NCBI GenBank assembly: GCA_937929805.1
Contig: CALFUT010000001.1
Location: 62,001-126,000 of the forward strand
Source of the DNA: an uncultured Pirellulaceae bacterium
GTDB taxonomy: Bacteria > Planctomycetota > Planctomycetia > Pirellulales > Pirellulaceae
DNA: 64,000 nt
Reading direction: 5' to 3'
The first letter of the stretch is position 1, and each line of letters opens with the position of its first letter. Positions 26,454-34,668 of the stretch are shown piece after piece. The notes beneath the pieces were generated by a model. It saw only the letters and a program-made list of their open reading frames with translations. It ran no database searches and was not told the origin of the DNA. A program made the position numbers and the translations under genes.

Positions 26454-26732
26454 ATGTCCAATTTGACGACTTCCAATTTGTGGAACGATCAACGTGGCGG
26501 AGTCATCACCACCGAGCTGGTATTAGTTGCCTCTGTTTTGACCGCTACTTTACTGACCGGGTTGAGTTCATTTCGGACCCATATCGAGTCCGAATTTCAG
26601 CAACTTGGCCAGAACCTACACCGTGCATCTGCGAGCGCAGTCAGGCCTCATGAAATCGGGCCGCAAGAGATAGAACAGCCGTTGGAAGGCACCATTTTCG
26701 CCGGTGACCCAAGCAGCTTTTTGGCTGACTGA
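26454..26732 (+). CDS. Pilin-like / TadE-type minor pilin
   Basis: 92 residues. It shares the LWND(x)xG leader end with the Flp-like pilins (NLWNDQRGG) followed by VITTELVLVASVLTATLLTG; Glu is at +5 from G16. The remainder (SSFRTHIESEFQQLGQNLHR and a Pro/Glu-rich tail) differs from the others and has no Cys. It probably is a minor or pseudo-pilin substrate of CpaA. It is convergent with tadD, 12 bases apart. Confidence 0.75.
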   Translation: MSNLTTSNLWNDQRGGVITTELVLVASVLTATLLTGLSSFRTHIESEFQQLGQNLHRASASAVRPHEIGPQEIEQPLEGTIFAGDPSSFLAD

Positions 26733-26744
26733 ACAACTCTACCG

Positions 26745-28013
26745 TTAACGAAGCGCCGCTGCTTCGAGCGTTTGTTCGTAGCTTGCCTGTCGCACTTGAG
26801 AAGACTTGAGCGAACGCGACGCCTCGACCGCGCGTCGGCTGGATGGTCCAGACAATACGGCCTGCTTCCCATCCCCGTCACCAGAATACGTCTCCGGCGT
26901 TTCTGACCGAACCACTACGGGAACAGCAAATGAATCCGTCATGACGATCCGAGCTGTTGAACCGGCCGATGAACTTCGCGAGACAGTTCCGGGCCGTGTG
27001 CCATGCGGCGTTTGATCACCCAAGAGGCTGGGATTGTTTGCAGCGGAACCCTCAAGTTCCGCCAACGGGATCACGGGTGGCTTGGTTAACTTGTTCTCCG
27101 ATTCGGAACTTTTCTTCAAACCAGAGCGTTCATGAATCGCGGTTGCCAGCGACCTAAGCACACCCGGCTCCCTGTTACCGACGTCAGCTGAGTCCGCAAG
27201 AAGAGGTTTCCGCGTCCTTTCAGAATCGGCGGGTGGAAAATTCCGAACTTCCGCGCGAGTAGCAACTTGATTGCTGATCAATGATCCGCGATCACCTTCA
27301 GCCGATCTAGCGTGACGCTCCAATTCCATCAGCCCGTTGGCCGCGACCTCTAAAGATGAATCGATCTCTAGCGAGCGATGGTAGGTCGACTTGGCCTGAT
27401 CTAGCTGACCTGTTTGAGACTGCGTGAATGCGACTCCAGCCAACGATTCCGCTTCACTACCCGTCTGCCGGAACAAGTCCAACGAGTCCGAGTACTTTTT
27501 CTGCATCCCGAACACGATAGCTAGATTGTTGACAACGCGTTCGTCGTCGGGTGATAAGTAAGCTGCTTTCTGCAGCGTCGCCGCAGCGGCATCATAGTCG
27601 TTGGCCAAGTACTGAGCGTAACCAATATCACTTAGCAGCTCGGCCGAGGGTTCTTCCAATTCGGCCGCTTGCGAAAAGTAGTTCATCGCTTCGTCCATGC
27701 GTCCCTGCCTGGCTGCGATCACGCCCATGCGGTGCAGCGTCGGAGAATGCTTGGGATACTTTGATAAAATCTCGTGGTAGGCCTTCACTGCTTGGTCAAC
27801 TCGATCGTTGCGTTCTGCAACTCGAGCCATTCCAAAATTGATCTCAAGCGATTCGTCGTTCGCCGCGTTGGAGCTAGACAAGATTCCGGCGCTTGGCAGT
27901 TGGTCAAACAAAGACGCTCCCGGCGAACCGGGCATCATGACCGACGAGCAACCCGTCAGCAACATGGCGGTGCAAAGCAGAAATGTGGCAAGTTGAATGC
28001 GCTTCATGGTCAT
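26745..28013 (-). CDS. tadD: TadD-like TPR lipoprotein
   Basis: 422 residues from ATG 28013 (MTMKRIQLATFLLCTAMLLT); the frame extends 15 codons further up without a signal. The lipobox LLTGC ends the signal peptide. Tetratricopeptide repeats fill residues about 50-230 (AVKAYHEILSKYPKHSPTLH, EAMNYFSQAAELEEPSAELL, YLSPDDERVVNNLAIVFGMQ). The C-terminal 200 residues are Ser/Arg/Glu-rich and disordered. TadD is the outer-membrane pilotin-like partner of the RcpA secretin. Last gene of the secretin operon. Confidence 0.85.
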   Translation of the reverse strand: MTMKRIQLATFLLCTAMLLTGCSSVMMPGSPGASLFDQLPSAGILSSSNAANDESLEINFGMARVAERNDRVDQAVKAYHEILSKYPKHSPTLHRMGVIAARQGRMDEAMNYFSQAAELEEPSAELLSDIGYAQYLANDYDAAAATLQKAAYLSPDDERVVNNLAIVFGMQKKYSDSLDLFRQTGSEAESLAGVAFTQSQTGQLDQAKSTYHRSLEIDSSLEVAANGLMELERHARSAEGDRGSLISNQVATRAEVRNFPPADSERTRKPLLADSADVGNREPGVLRSLATAIHERSGLKKSSESENKLTKPPVIPLAELEGSAANNPSLLGDQTPHGTRPGTVSRSSSAGSTARIVMTDSFAVPVVVRSETPETYSGDGDGKQAVLSGPSSRRAVEASRSLKSSQVRQASYEQTLEAAALR

Positions 28014-28109
28014 GAGTCGATCGTTATCAAAGATCATTGAGTACTCGCGTGACGACAACTTATCGACAGGTTGGACAAACGGGCAAGGAAACCAAATCCG
28101 GCTTCACTG

Positions 28110-28802
28110 TTATCTAAAAAACGCTCCTTGACCTTGCCCGCCAAAGTTATTGTTACCGTTGTTATTGTTATTGAATCCAAATCTTGACGAGCCGTATGCC
28201 GCTGCCGCTTCGCCGGCCTCCATCCCTTCTGAAAACGCGGGAGCCACCACGACCAGTTCGTCAGCATTCTGCACTCCGAACGCAGTCAAAGCCGCAACGA
28301 CCGTTTGCCGTCGTGCTTCATCCAATTCTGGATTGAAGTGGACCGGATAGTGATGTCGCGTATCCCACACTCTGCTGGTCTCACTGCGTTCGATCACCAC
28401 GTCCCACATCGGCCAATGATTTGCGCCAGACTGTTGCTCCATCACCAGTTCATAAGCGATTCTGGCAACATGATCTTCACCATAAGGCGTCAGCCGAAAT
28501 CCTCGCACCCGTTCCGGCGCGATGAACTCAAAATCTTCGACCTGCGACTCGGTTCCATTTGGATGAGTCAAAGGAATATTGATTTCGAACTCGTGCATGT
28601 AGATGACAAACTTGGCCGCTTCGGCGTTCTCTTCCTGCTGTCGGTTGATCTCGTCAAGAGTTGACCCCAACATGATGGTTTCGATCGGCGAACCTCCGGG
28701 CGGCTGAGCGTGACAGCCCACCAAAGCGGCGGTCACCATCGCCACCGTGTTCAAAACGAGGCGATTCGTGAGCGTCTTGTCTTCGGTTAGTCTGTTTCTC
28801 AT
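28110..28802 (-). CDS. Lipoprotein of the secretin operon
   Basis: 230 residues. Signal peptide with lipobox ALVGC (Cys near residue 30). A globular middle (YMHEFEINIPLTHPNG, FIAPERVRGFRLTPYGEDHV, ARIAYELVMEQQSGANHWPM) is followed by a low-complexity Asn/Gly/Phe tail (FGFNNNNNGNNNFGG). The start overlaps the secretin stop by ATGA, so it is translationally coupled to rcpA and probably works with it, perhaps in the RcpB position. The family is not recognised. Confidence 0.8.
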   Translation of the reverse strand: MRNRLTEDKTLTNRLVLNTVAMVTAALVGCHAQPPGGSPIETIMLGSTLDEINRQQEENAEAAKFVIYMHEFEINIPLTHPNGTESQVEDFEFIAPERVRGFRLTPYGEDHVARIAYELVMEQQSGANHWPMWDVVIERSETSRVWDTRHHYPVHFNPELDEARRQTVVAALTAFGVQNADELVVVAPAFSEGMEAGEAAAAYGSSRFGFNNNNNGNNNFGGQGQGAFFR

Positions 28803-30580
28803 CGTGAAAACCCGGACTCCCCGACAATGTATGCTTCTTGGACTTTCATCTGACGTTTCAAGCGATGATTGATCTGATTATGAAATGCATCTGACTTGTA
28901 ACCAGCTATGTGAGCCTGTCGCTCGGGCGCGTGGGTGCTGCGATGGTCATGGCCACGATAACCTTCGGTTTGATGCCGTAGGAAAAAGTCATCATCGGTC
29001 GGATCGGTCACTTCCATTCCCGGCAGAATCAACGGAACCTGTTCTGGCTCCAGCGGGTGAATCAGCTCAGGACTGACCAACACGACCAATTCCGTCTCGC
29101 TGCGTGCGGTCGACTGCGTACCAAAAAAGCCGCCAAGGATCGGCAGGTCTCCCACGAACGGCAGACGTGTCCGCTGCCCTCCCTGTTCATCTTGAATCAA
29201 GCCGGCGATTGCGAGCCATTGCCCTTCACGAAGTTCGACCGTGGTTTGAATACTTCGCCGGTTTAAACCCGGAATGCCTCCCACCGTCGCGTCTGAATTG
29301 AGTGTGCTAAACGAAGGAGCAACCTGCAAACGCACGAGATCCTTGTCCAAAATTGTTGGAGTGAATTGAAGTTCGGTGCCGAACCCTCGAAACTGTGTCG
29401 ACGCCGCACCCACACCGCCGATACCAACGGTTGTTGGAACCGCGAACTCGCCACCCGCCAGAAAACTGGCCGATCGACCGTTCAACGTAACCAATGTTGG
29501 CTCGGCCAAAATTTTTCCATAGCCATGAGTCCCAATCGCTCGCAGGAAAAACGAAACGTCCGGGTCTTCTAAGATCGCCGTCACGTTTCCGCCACCAGAA
29601 AGCAATTGACTCAATTGAAAACGCTCCAACATAAAGTTCAAATCTGCACCGGCTCCACGATCAGAATTGCGAATTAGCTCGGCCACGCGAACTTTCAGCA
29701 TCACCTGTTGCTCACCCGTCACCTTCAACTGGTTGATGATGTCGGTCGCCGATACATCCAGCCCAAGACGACGGCGGTCTGAGTCCGAACCGTTTGGACC
29801 TGCTCCTGATCCGGGAAAATTGCTGCCGGTCGTCTGCTGGGAATCCACGGTATTCACAAAGTTGTAATCACCCAGCACGTTGCCGCTTCGATTGCCTTGA
29901 CCAAAGCCGCCATTGCCACCACCGAAACCGCCGTTTCCTCTGCCGCGGCCACGGCCTCCAAATTGCTCGCCAAGCAACTGCAGAATCTCGGCAGCCTCTT
30001 TCGAGTCGCGAGCTTGGCCTCGGACGATCAGCTTGTCTTCGATCGGGAACAAGAACACCTGACTGTTAGGAAACAGCTCATTGATTCGAGACTGAATCTC
30101 ACGGTATCGAGCCTCCCGGCGGCGATGCTCTTGCTGCGATCGAATCACCTGAACGAAATAGCGCAACACGGTCACACCCTTGCCGGGCTCTTCGAACCAG
30201 AACGTCAGCGTCGCCTCGCCAACTTGTTTGCCGATGATCTCTAGCTCATTGGAGCCAAACGCCTGTACATCCACGACTCTCGGGTCACTAATCGCCGTTC
30301 GAACGATTGGAAAATTCGTGCGGATGATCTTCGACTGAAGCGGTTCAACGCGCAATAATAACTCGGGTTCAATGATCTCACGAATGAGATTCTGCTCCTT
30401 CGAAATCGCAATCTGCGCAGGCTCCTCTAGTTGCTCTGCTTTATCGTAGATTGGCGGCCGCGCTAACATTTGGGCAAACGCGGGCGATGCGAACGACGCC
30501 AGAAAGACCGCAAGAAAAACAACGGCGCACGCTGAGCGCAGGACAAAGAGATTTCGAAATTGTATTGCGATTCGATTCAC
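28799..30580 (-). CDS. rcpA: RcpA/CpaC secretin of the Tad pilus
   Basis: 593 residues from a probable GTG start at 30580, giving a signal peptide (MNRIAIQFRNLFVL then SACAVVFLAVFLASFASPAFA); no ATG is available and the frame is open to a TTG at 30634. N-terminal secretin N domain (RTNFPIVRTAISDPRVVDVQ, GKQVGEATLTFWF), a BON-like segment (NELFPNSQVFLFPIEDKL), an unusual Gly/Asn/Arg-rich linker (GRGRGNGGFGGGNGGFGQ), then the secretin pore domain (LAEPTLVTLNGRSASFLAGG, LIQDEQGGQRTRLPFVGDLP, ETELVVLVSPELIHPLEP). It forms the outer-membrane channel for the pilus. Confidence 0.92.
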   Translation of the reverse strand: MNRIAIQFRNLFVLRSACAVVFLAVFLASFASPAFAQMLARPPIYDKAEQLEEPAQIAISKEQNLIREIIEPELLLRVEPLQSKIIRTNFPIVRTAISDPRVVDVQAFGSNELEIIGKQVGEATLTFWFEEPGKGVTVLRYFVQVIRSQQEHRRREARYREIQSRINELFPNSQVFLFPIEDKLIVRGQARDSKEAAEILQLLGEQFGGRGRGRGNGGFGGGNGGFGQGNRSGNVLGDYNFVNTVDSQQTTGSNFPGSGAGPNGSDSDRRRLGLDVSATDIINQLKVTGEQQVMLKVRVAELIRNSDRGAGADLNFMLERFQLSQLLSGGGNVTAILEDPDVSFFLRAIGTHGYGKILAEPTLVTLNGRSASFLAGGEFAVPTTVGIGGVGAASTQFRGFGTELQFTPTILDKDLVRLQVAPSFSTLNSDATVGGIPGLNRRSIQTTVELREGQWLAIAGLIQDEQGGQRTRLPFVGDLPILGGFFGTQSTARSETELVVLVSPELIHPLEPEQVPLILPGMEVTDPTDDDFFLRHQTEGYRGHDHRSTHAPERQAHIAGYKSDAFHNQINHRLKRQMKVQEAYIVGESGFSR

Positions 30581-30882
30581 AAAAACCAGTTGGTTCTTCG
30601 TGCTAAAAATGCGTACTGAGACGAAAGGTGCCAAAGTTACAGGGATGCCGCGGGAGTTTTCAGGAATTGCGGACCTGATGCCAGATCAATCACGACTCGC
30701 TTGAACCAATCTGATCGAATACATGAAAATTCTTGCTTTTTAAGCGCATGCCCGAGGGAAACATGACAGCACTTCCTGCAAGCATTCGCGGGATCGTTGA
30801 CTTCGACGCCGATTTGGCTCGCATTTCGATCTGAAAATTCCCGATAAACCCATTGCCTGCGTATCATTATCCGGGGGGAGCG

Positions 30883-31569
30883 ATGCATCAGAAAACGTCT
30901 CAATTTTGCACTCAAACGATTTACATCTTTGTCGTTGCCGGTTTGCTCTCGATGGTTGCCAGCTTAAGCGGTCAAGAATTTGAACAACACTTCAGCGAGA
31001 GCTATTTGGATTCTTCCCAGACCGTTTCTTCGCCCGCGGCTGAATATTACGACGATGAAGCCCTTCCCTGCGAACACGGTTGCGGAGAATCTGACTGTCG
31101 TTTCGGAGGCTGCCGCGGAGAGTCTCATTTGACGATCCGGGACATGTGGCAACGAGAGTACGCGGCAGGCAACGAACCACAACATTTTTCTTACGACACG
31201 CGCCGGATGTACTATTACCGTCGCCCTTACAACACGTACCACGTTCGAGAAGCTCGATCGTTAGACAAAACGACCGTCGGTTTCGATGGCCAGCACGTAC
31301 GGGGTCGGTCTCATTATCAATCTCGTGCCGAGATCTTCGCGAGCGTCAATCGTGAAGTGGAAGCCCGCTACGACAGATCCTACGAAGAGATCGAGGACGG
31401 GCAACTCGAGTACGTCGACTGGGAAGATCATCAGGATGCCAAGAAGACTTGGCAGCAAGACCGTTTGTCAGAAGCCGAATCCGAATCGACGGATAACGAA
31501 GAGACTCGTCGCGCGAACTCGATCCGACAATCCATGCGTCAGCTTCGCCCGCCGTCTTCTTTGCGTTAG
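30883..31569 (+). CDS. Secreted acidic/Tyr-rich protein, unassigned
   Basis: 228 residues from ATG 30883, preceded by GGGGGGAG. Signal-like segment TIYIFVVAGLLSMVASLSG. The mature part has a Cys cluster (CEHGCGESDCRFGGC) and Tyr/Arg/Glu-rich stretches (MYYYRRPYNTYHVREARS, EVEARYDRSYEEIEDGQLEY). No known domain is recognised. It is divergent from the secretin gene, about 300 bases away, so a link to the Tad locus is only positional. Confidence 0.7.
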   Translation: MHQKTSQFCTQTIYIFVVAGLLSMVASLSGQEFEQHFSESYLDSSQTVSSPAAEYYDDEALPCEHGCGESDCRFGGCRGESHLTIRDMWQREYAAGNEPQHFSYDTRRMYYYRRPYNTYHVREARSLDKTTVGFDGQHVRGRSHYQSRAEIFASVNREVEARYDRSYEEIEDGQLEYVDWEDHQDAKKTWQQDRLSEAESESTDNEETRRANSIRQSMRQLRPPSSLR

Positions 31570-31617
31570 ATCGCTTTCTGTCCGGATCAGCCGGCAAGTT
31601 TCAACCCGAAACGAAGC

Positions 31618-31649
31618 ACACGAAGACAATCGCGATAAAAACTTCGTGT
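31618..31649. repeat. Short inverted repeat downstream of the secreted protein gene
   Basis: ACACGAAG (31618-31625) and CTTCGTGT (31642-31649) form an 8-bp stem. The surrounding GAAG/CTTC-rich text looks like a dispersed intergenic repeat; there is no T-run, so a terminator role is doubtful. Confidence 0.4.
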
Positions 31650-31814
31650 TCTTTGCCTCTTCGCGGTTACTCTCGGCATGGATCCAACAACTAGTTGGTA
31701 TCGTCTATGTCGGTACACGCTGGCTGCGCCACGAAAAGTGGGCAGGCTCAATATTTGACTCGATGCAACTTTTTGGTAGCTTACTTTCAAAACAAGAAAC
31801 GCACATTTGTTAAC

Positions 31815-32810
31815 ATGTCAAACGCTCAATTAAAGACAATCCAAGACTACGTCCAACTGCAAAGGCGGAATGCGCTATGCCATTCGGTGCGGGCCGCTGT
31901 CGACTTGGGAATTCTCGATTCGCTGGCCGAGGGTCAAAAAACGGCTCAACAACTGTCGGAAGTGCTCGAGCTGAATGCCGGAGCGACCGATCGCTTGATG
32001 CATGTGTTGGCCGGCACGGAACTGGTGGACAAGTACGGGGAAGATTTTGCGTTATCCAACATCGCGCGCCTGATTCCCAGGCCGTTTCTGGACTTTGGCG
32101 ACCACTATTGGCAGTACCTCGCTTCGCACGTACGGAACGGTACGTCATTGGTCGTAGATGATTCGATTCCTCATACCGAAGCAGATTTCTGGGCGACCCA
32201 AGCTCACAAGGAATGGATGCTGACTCCGGTCGCGCTGGATGTATCACGGGTGCTGAGCATGGGTGAGTCCCGTAGCGGCATGAACATTCTGCATCTTGGA
32301 TGCGGTTCGGCGGTCTTTGGCGTAACACTTGCCCATAAAGACCCTTTGTCAAAACTGACACTCGTTGATACGGCAGCCAGTCTGAAACGTGCTGATCAAA
32401 CGATCGAAAGTGTGGAACTGGGCCGCGATGTGACACAAGTCGTTGGTGATTGGGACGACCTTTCAACCTGCGATGGGCTTGAGCCTCGAGCGTACGACAT
32501 GGCGATTATCGCCAATCGTATTCATTGGCGTAGCCCGGAACAGATTGAGCAATTGCTCAAGGAGCTTGCGACTTACATCAAAGCAGATGGGGAACTGGCA
32601 ATCGTCGATATTTTCCCTGGCAAGGAAGAAGGTGATCTCGCACGAGCCGAACATGAGCTGGAGCTGGCACTCAGAACTAAAGCGGGCCAACTGCATGACC
32701 CGGTTCACCTGCGGGAGTCACTTGAGCGATCTGGCTATGGCAATATTCAATTTGCCCATCTGTCGGCCGAACCGGGCTATTGGGGCATTACGCTTTCGAC
32801 TCGAATTTAG
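31815..32810 (+). CDS. SAM-dependent O-methyltransferase (winged-helix plus Rossmann)
   Basis: 331 residues from ATG 31815; upstream in-frame codons look non-coding. An N-terminal winged-helix dimerisation domain (HSVRAAVDLGILDSLAEGQK, TAQQLSEVLELNAGATDRLM) precedes a class I methyltransferase domain whose motif I is MNILHLGCGSAVFGVTLA (near residue 156), with an acidic residue LTLVD in motif II. This architecture is that of hydroxyneurosporene/small-molecule O-methyltransferases. The substrate is unknown. Confidence 0.85.
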   Translation: MSNAQLKTIQDYVQLQRRNALCHSVRAAVDLGILDSLAEGQKTAQQLSEVLELNAGATDRLMHVLAGTELVDKYGEDFALSNIARLIPRPFLDFGDHYWQYLASHVRNGTSLVVDDSIPHTEADFWATQAHKEWMLTPVALDVSRVLSMGESRSGMNILHLGCGSAVFGVTLAHKDPLSKLTLVDTAASLKRADQTIESVELGRDVTQVVGDWDDLSTCDGLEPRAYDMAIIANRIHWRSPEQIEQLLKELATYIKADGELAIVDIFPGKEEGDLARAEHELELALRTKAGQLHDPVHLRESLERSGYGNIQFAHLSAEPGYWGITLSTRI

Positions 32811-32857
32811 ATCCTGAGCGGTGTTCGTTTGTAAACAACATTTTTGCACCCGGCGAT

Positions 32858-33667
32858 CTATGTCGCCAGATTTTCAAAACTGACTAGGTGATCGACCAGC
32901 ATCGCCGTTTCGTTGCTGGACTTTTCCAGCCATAGGCCACGCAATGACCTAGGTATACCGAACGAATCAAAACGATCTGCGGGGAAGCAGGCGAGGACAC
33001 CGGACGCGATTTCGCGATTGAGTTCGGGGTTAGCCGGATGAACACAAACGCCTCGGATCAAATCGGTTGAGAACGAAGCCGCCAAAATTTGCTGTTTCAT
33101 TTTGAACTGTTCGATCGATTGTTCTCGACCTTCGCGACCAAAATCTTTCATCCGCGATTCATCAAACGCGAAAGTCGATGCAAGTTCAAGGTCGGGCAAC
33201 TGACTTAAGAACAAATCAGTCCAACGCTCAATTCGACGACGCAACGCGTTCAATCGATCGAAAGCCGCTTCGTTGGATGCCTGCCCACTAAGCAAAATTC
33301 GCAACGCTCGATTCTTCGCTTCTTGATGGCGAATGTGAACTGAATGAGCCAACCCGAACAGCTCGTCCGATTCGCGGCACTGATCGTACGTCGTGACAGC
33401 GGCCGACCAGACCCGCGTCAAAAGTTCGGACAGCAGAATTTCTTGAACGACGATCTCCAAGGCTGGCCACGGATCGTGACGAACTTTGGGATTCTTGAAA
33501 TCTTGCTCGAACATCTTCAAGGCAGTAAACCAACGCTCGGCTCGCTTTTGCGAGGACACCCAGTAGTGTGTTCCGACCATCATTGGCTGTTCTGTCTTGC
33601 AGAACACAAGGTTCGATGAAAAACTGGCCACCCAGCTTCCCAATTCCGCTAACATGCTTGCGTGCAT
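32858..33667 (-). CDS. Unassigned cytosolic helical protein
   Basis: 269 residues, predominantly alpha-helical (SSQKRAERWFTALKMFEQDF, EIVVQEILLSELLTRVW, RLNALRRRIERWTDLFLSQL) with no signal peptide or transmembrane segment and no motif that I recognise. It has several HVR-type helices and a Cys/Pro-containing C-terminal segment (LIRGVCVHPANPELN). It is a single-gene unit convergent with the methyltransferase. Confidence 0.7.
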   Translation of the reverse strand: MHASMLAELGSWVASFSSNLVFCKTEQPMMVGTHYWVSSQKRAERWFTALKMFEQDFKNPKVRHDPWPALEIVVQEILLSELLTRVWSAAVTTYDQCRESDELFGLAHSVHIRHQEAKNRALRILLSGQASNEAAFDRLNALRRRIERWTDLFLSQLPDLELASTFAFDESRMKDFGREGREQSIEQFKMKQQILAASFSTDLIRGVCVHPANPELNREIASGVLACFPADRFDSFGIPRSLRGLWLEKSSNETAMLVDHLVSFENLAT

Positions 33668-33942
33668 CGATCGTTCTTTTCAAATCATGGAGATAGTCTT
33701 CAATGTGCTTTTGTCGTTCAGATCGCAAACGAAGTGCCAAACGAGAAAAACAGCGATGCTGATGGCAAAGTTGCTCACGAAACCTCCCAACGCTAGAATT
33801 CCCCGCGTTTTACGGCGTTGCCATTTTGCCACACGGCTAACTGCGGCATCAAGCGTGTTTATTTTTTGCAACTTGCGACTGCTCAATCTCCACCCACCGC
33901 AGGATTTTGCCACGATCCGTCGGTGCCACGGACCTATTCATC

Positions 33943-34455
33943 ATGCCTAATGAATTGCACATCGTCACAGGAGCCGCCGGTGTTGGAAAAAGCACGTGGG
34001 GTCGATCCCTCGCAGCAAAGGTTCCTGCCGCGTTCCTTGACAGCGATACCGTGTCCGAAGCAGTTGTCCGAGCCGGGATGAAAGCCGCCGGACTCGATCC
34101 GACCGATCGCGACGGTCCAGAATACAAAGCCATCTTTCGCGACGCGGTCTACGAGTGCCTATTCGCGACGGCGGAAGAAAACTTGGCTCACACTTCCGTT
34201 GTCATGGTGGGACCGTTCACTCGCGAACTGCAAACACCCGACTGGCCCAAGCAATTGACAACGCGGTTCGGTGTGACACCACAAATCTGGTTGCTCAACT
34301 GCCGTGACGAAACTCGACGGTCACGGATCACGGCACGAGGCAACCCACGTGATCAGCTGAAGCTGGAAAACTGGGACCAACATCTGGCCCAGTTAAAAAC
34401 CCAAACGACCGATTCCATGCCCGCATTTAGTTGCCTACACATTGATACTGACTAA
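33943..34455 (+). CDS. P-loop NTPase/kinase (zeta/AAA_33-like)
   Basis: 170 residues from ATG 33943. Walker A GAAGVGKSTWGRSLAA (residues about 9-24), DSDTVSE in the strand-2 region, and LLNCRDETRRSRITARGNPRD as an arginine-rich lid typical of AAA_33/shikimate-kinase-like small-molecule kinases. The zeta-toxin family is related, but no epsilon-like antitoxin gene is adjacent, so a metabolic or RNA-repair kinase is equally possible. Confidence 0.8.
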   Translation: MPNELHIVTGAAGVGKSTWGRSLAAKVPAAFLDSDTVSEAVVRAGMKAAGLDPTDRDGPEYKAIFRDAVYECLFATAEENLAHTSVVMVGPFTRELQTPDWPKQLTTRFGVTPQIWLLNCRDETRRSRITARGNPRDQLKLENWDQHLAQLKTQTTDSMPAFSCLHIDTD

Positions 34456-34668
34456 GCACTCGCCAAGAGATAAATGACGGACTTGAGTACTCGAAACCCA
34501 TGGGTCTCGCCGCCTAAGCGTATTACAAATCCGTCGGTTATTGTTTCGCGAGTGCCAACCATTTATAGCGTGATGCTGGCACTCTGATTCGTCTTGATTC
34601 ACGACATCATATCACTGAAAATCGATTTCTTTCAGTTGAATACTTGACTTGTTCCAAGCTGCACTTCT

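Noticed and set aside
33680-33913. Small leftward membrane protein upstream of the 32858 gene
   Set aside because: One hydrophobic helix in a frame without an ATG or RBS near a sensible start; overlaps nothing conserved, so it is too weak to list.
33943-34455. Epsilon-zeta toxin-antitoxin system
   Set aside because: The P-loop protein resembles zeta-like kinases, but no small antitoxin gene adjoins it and the zeta-specific motifs are not evident.
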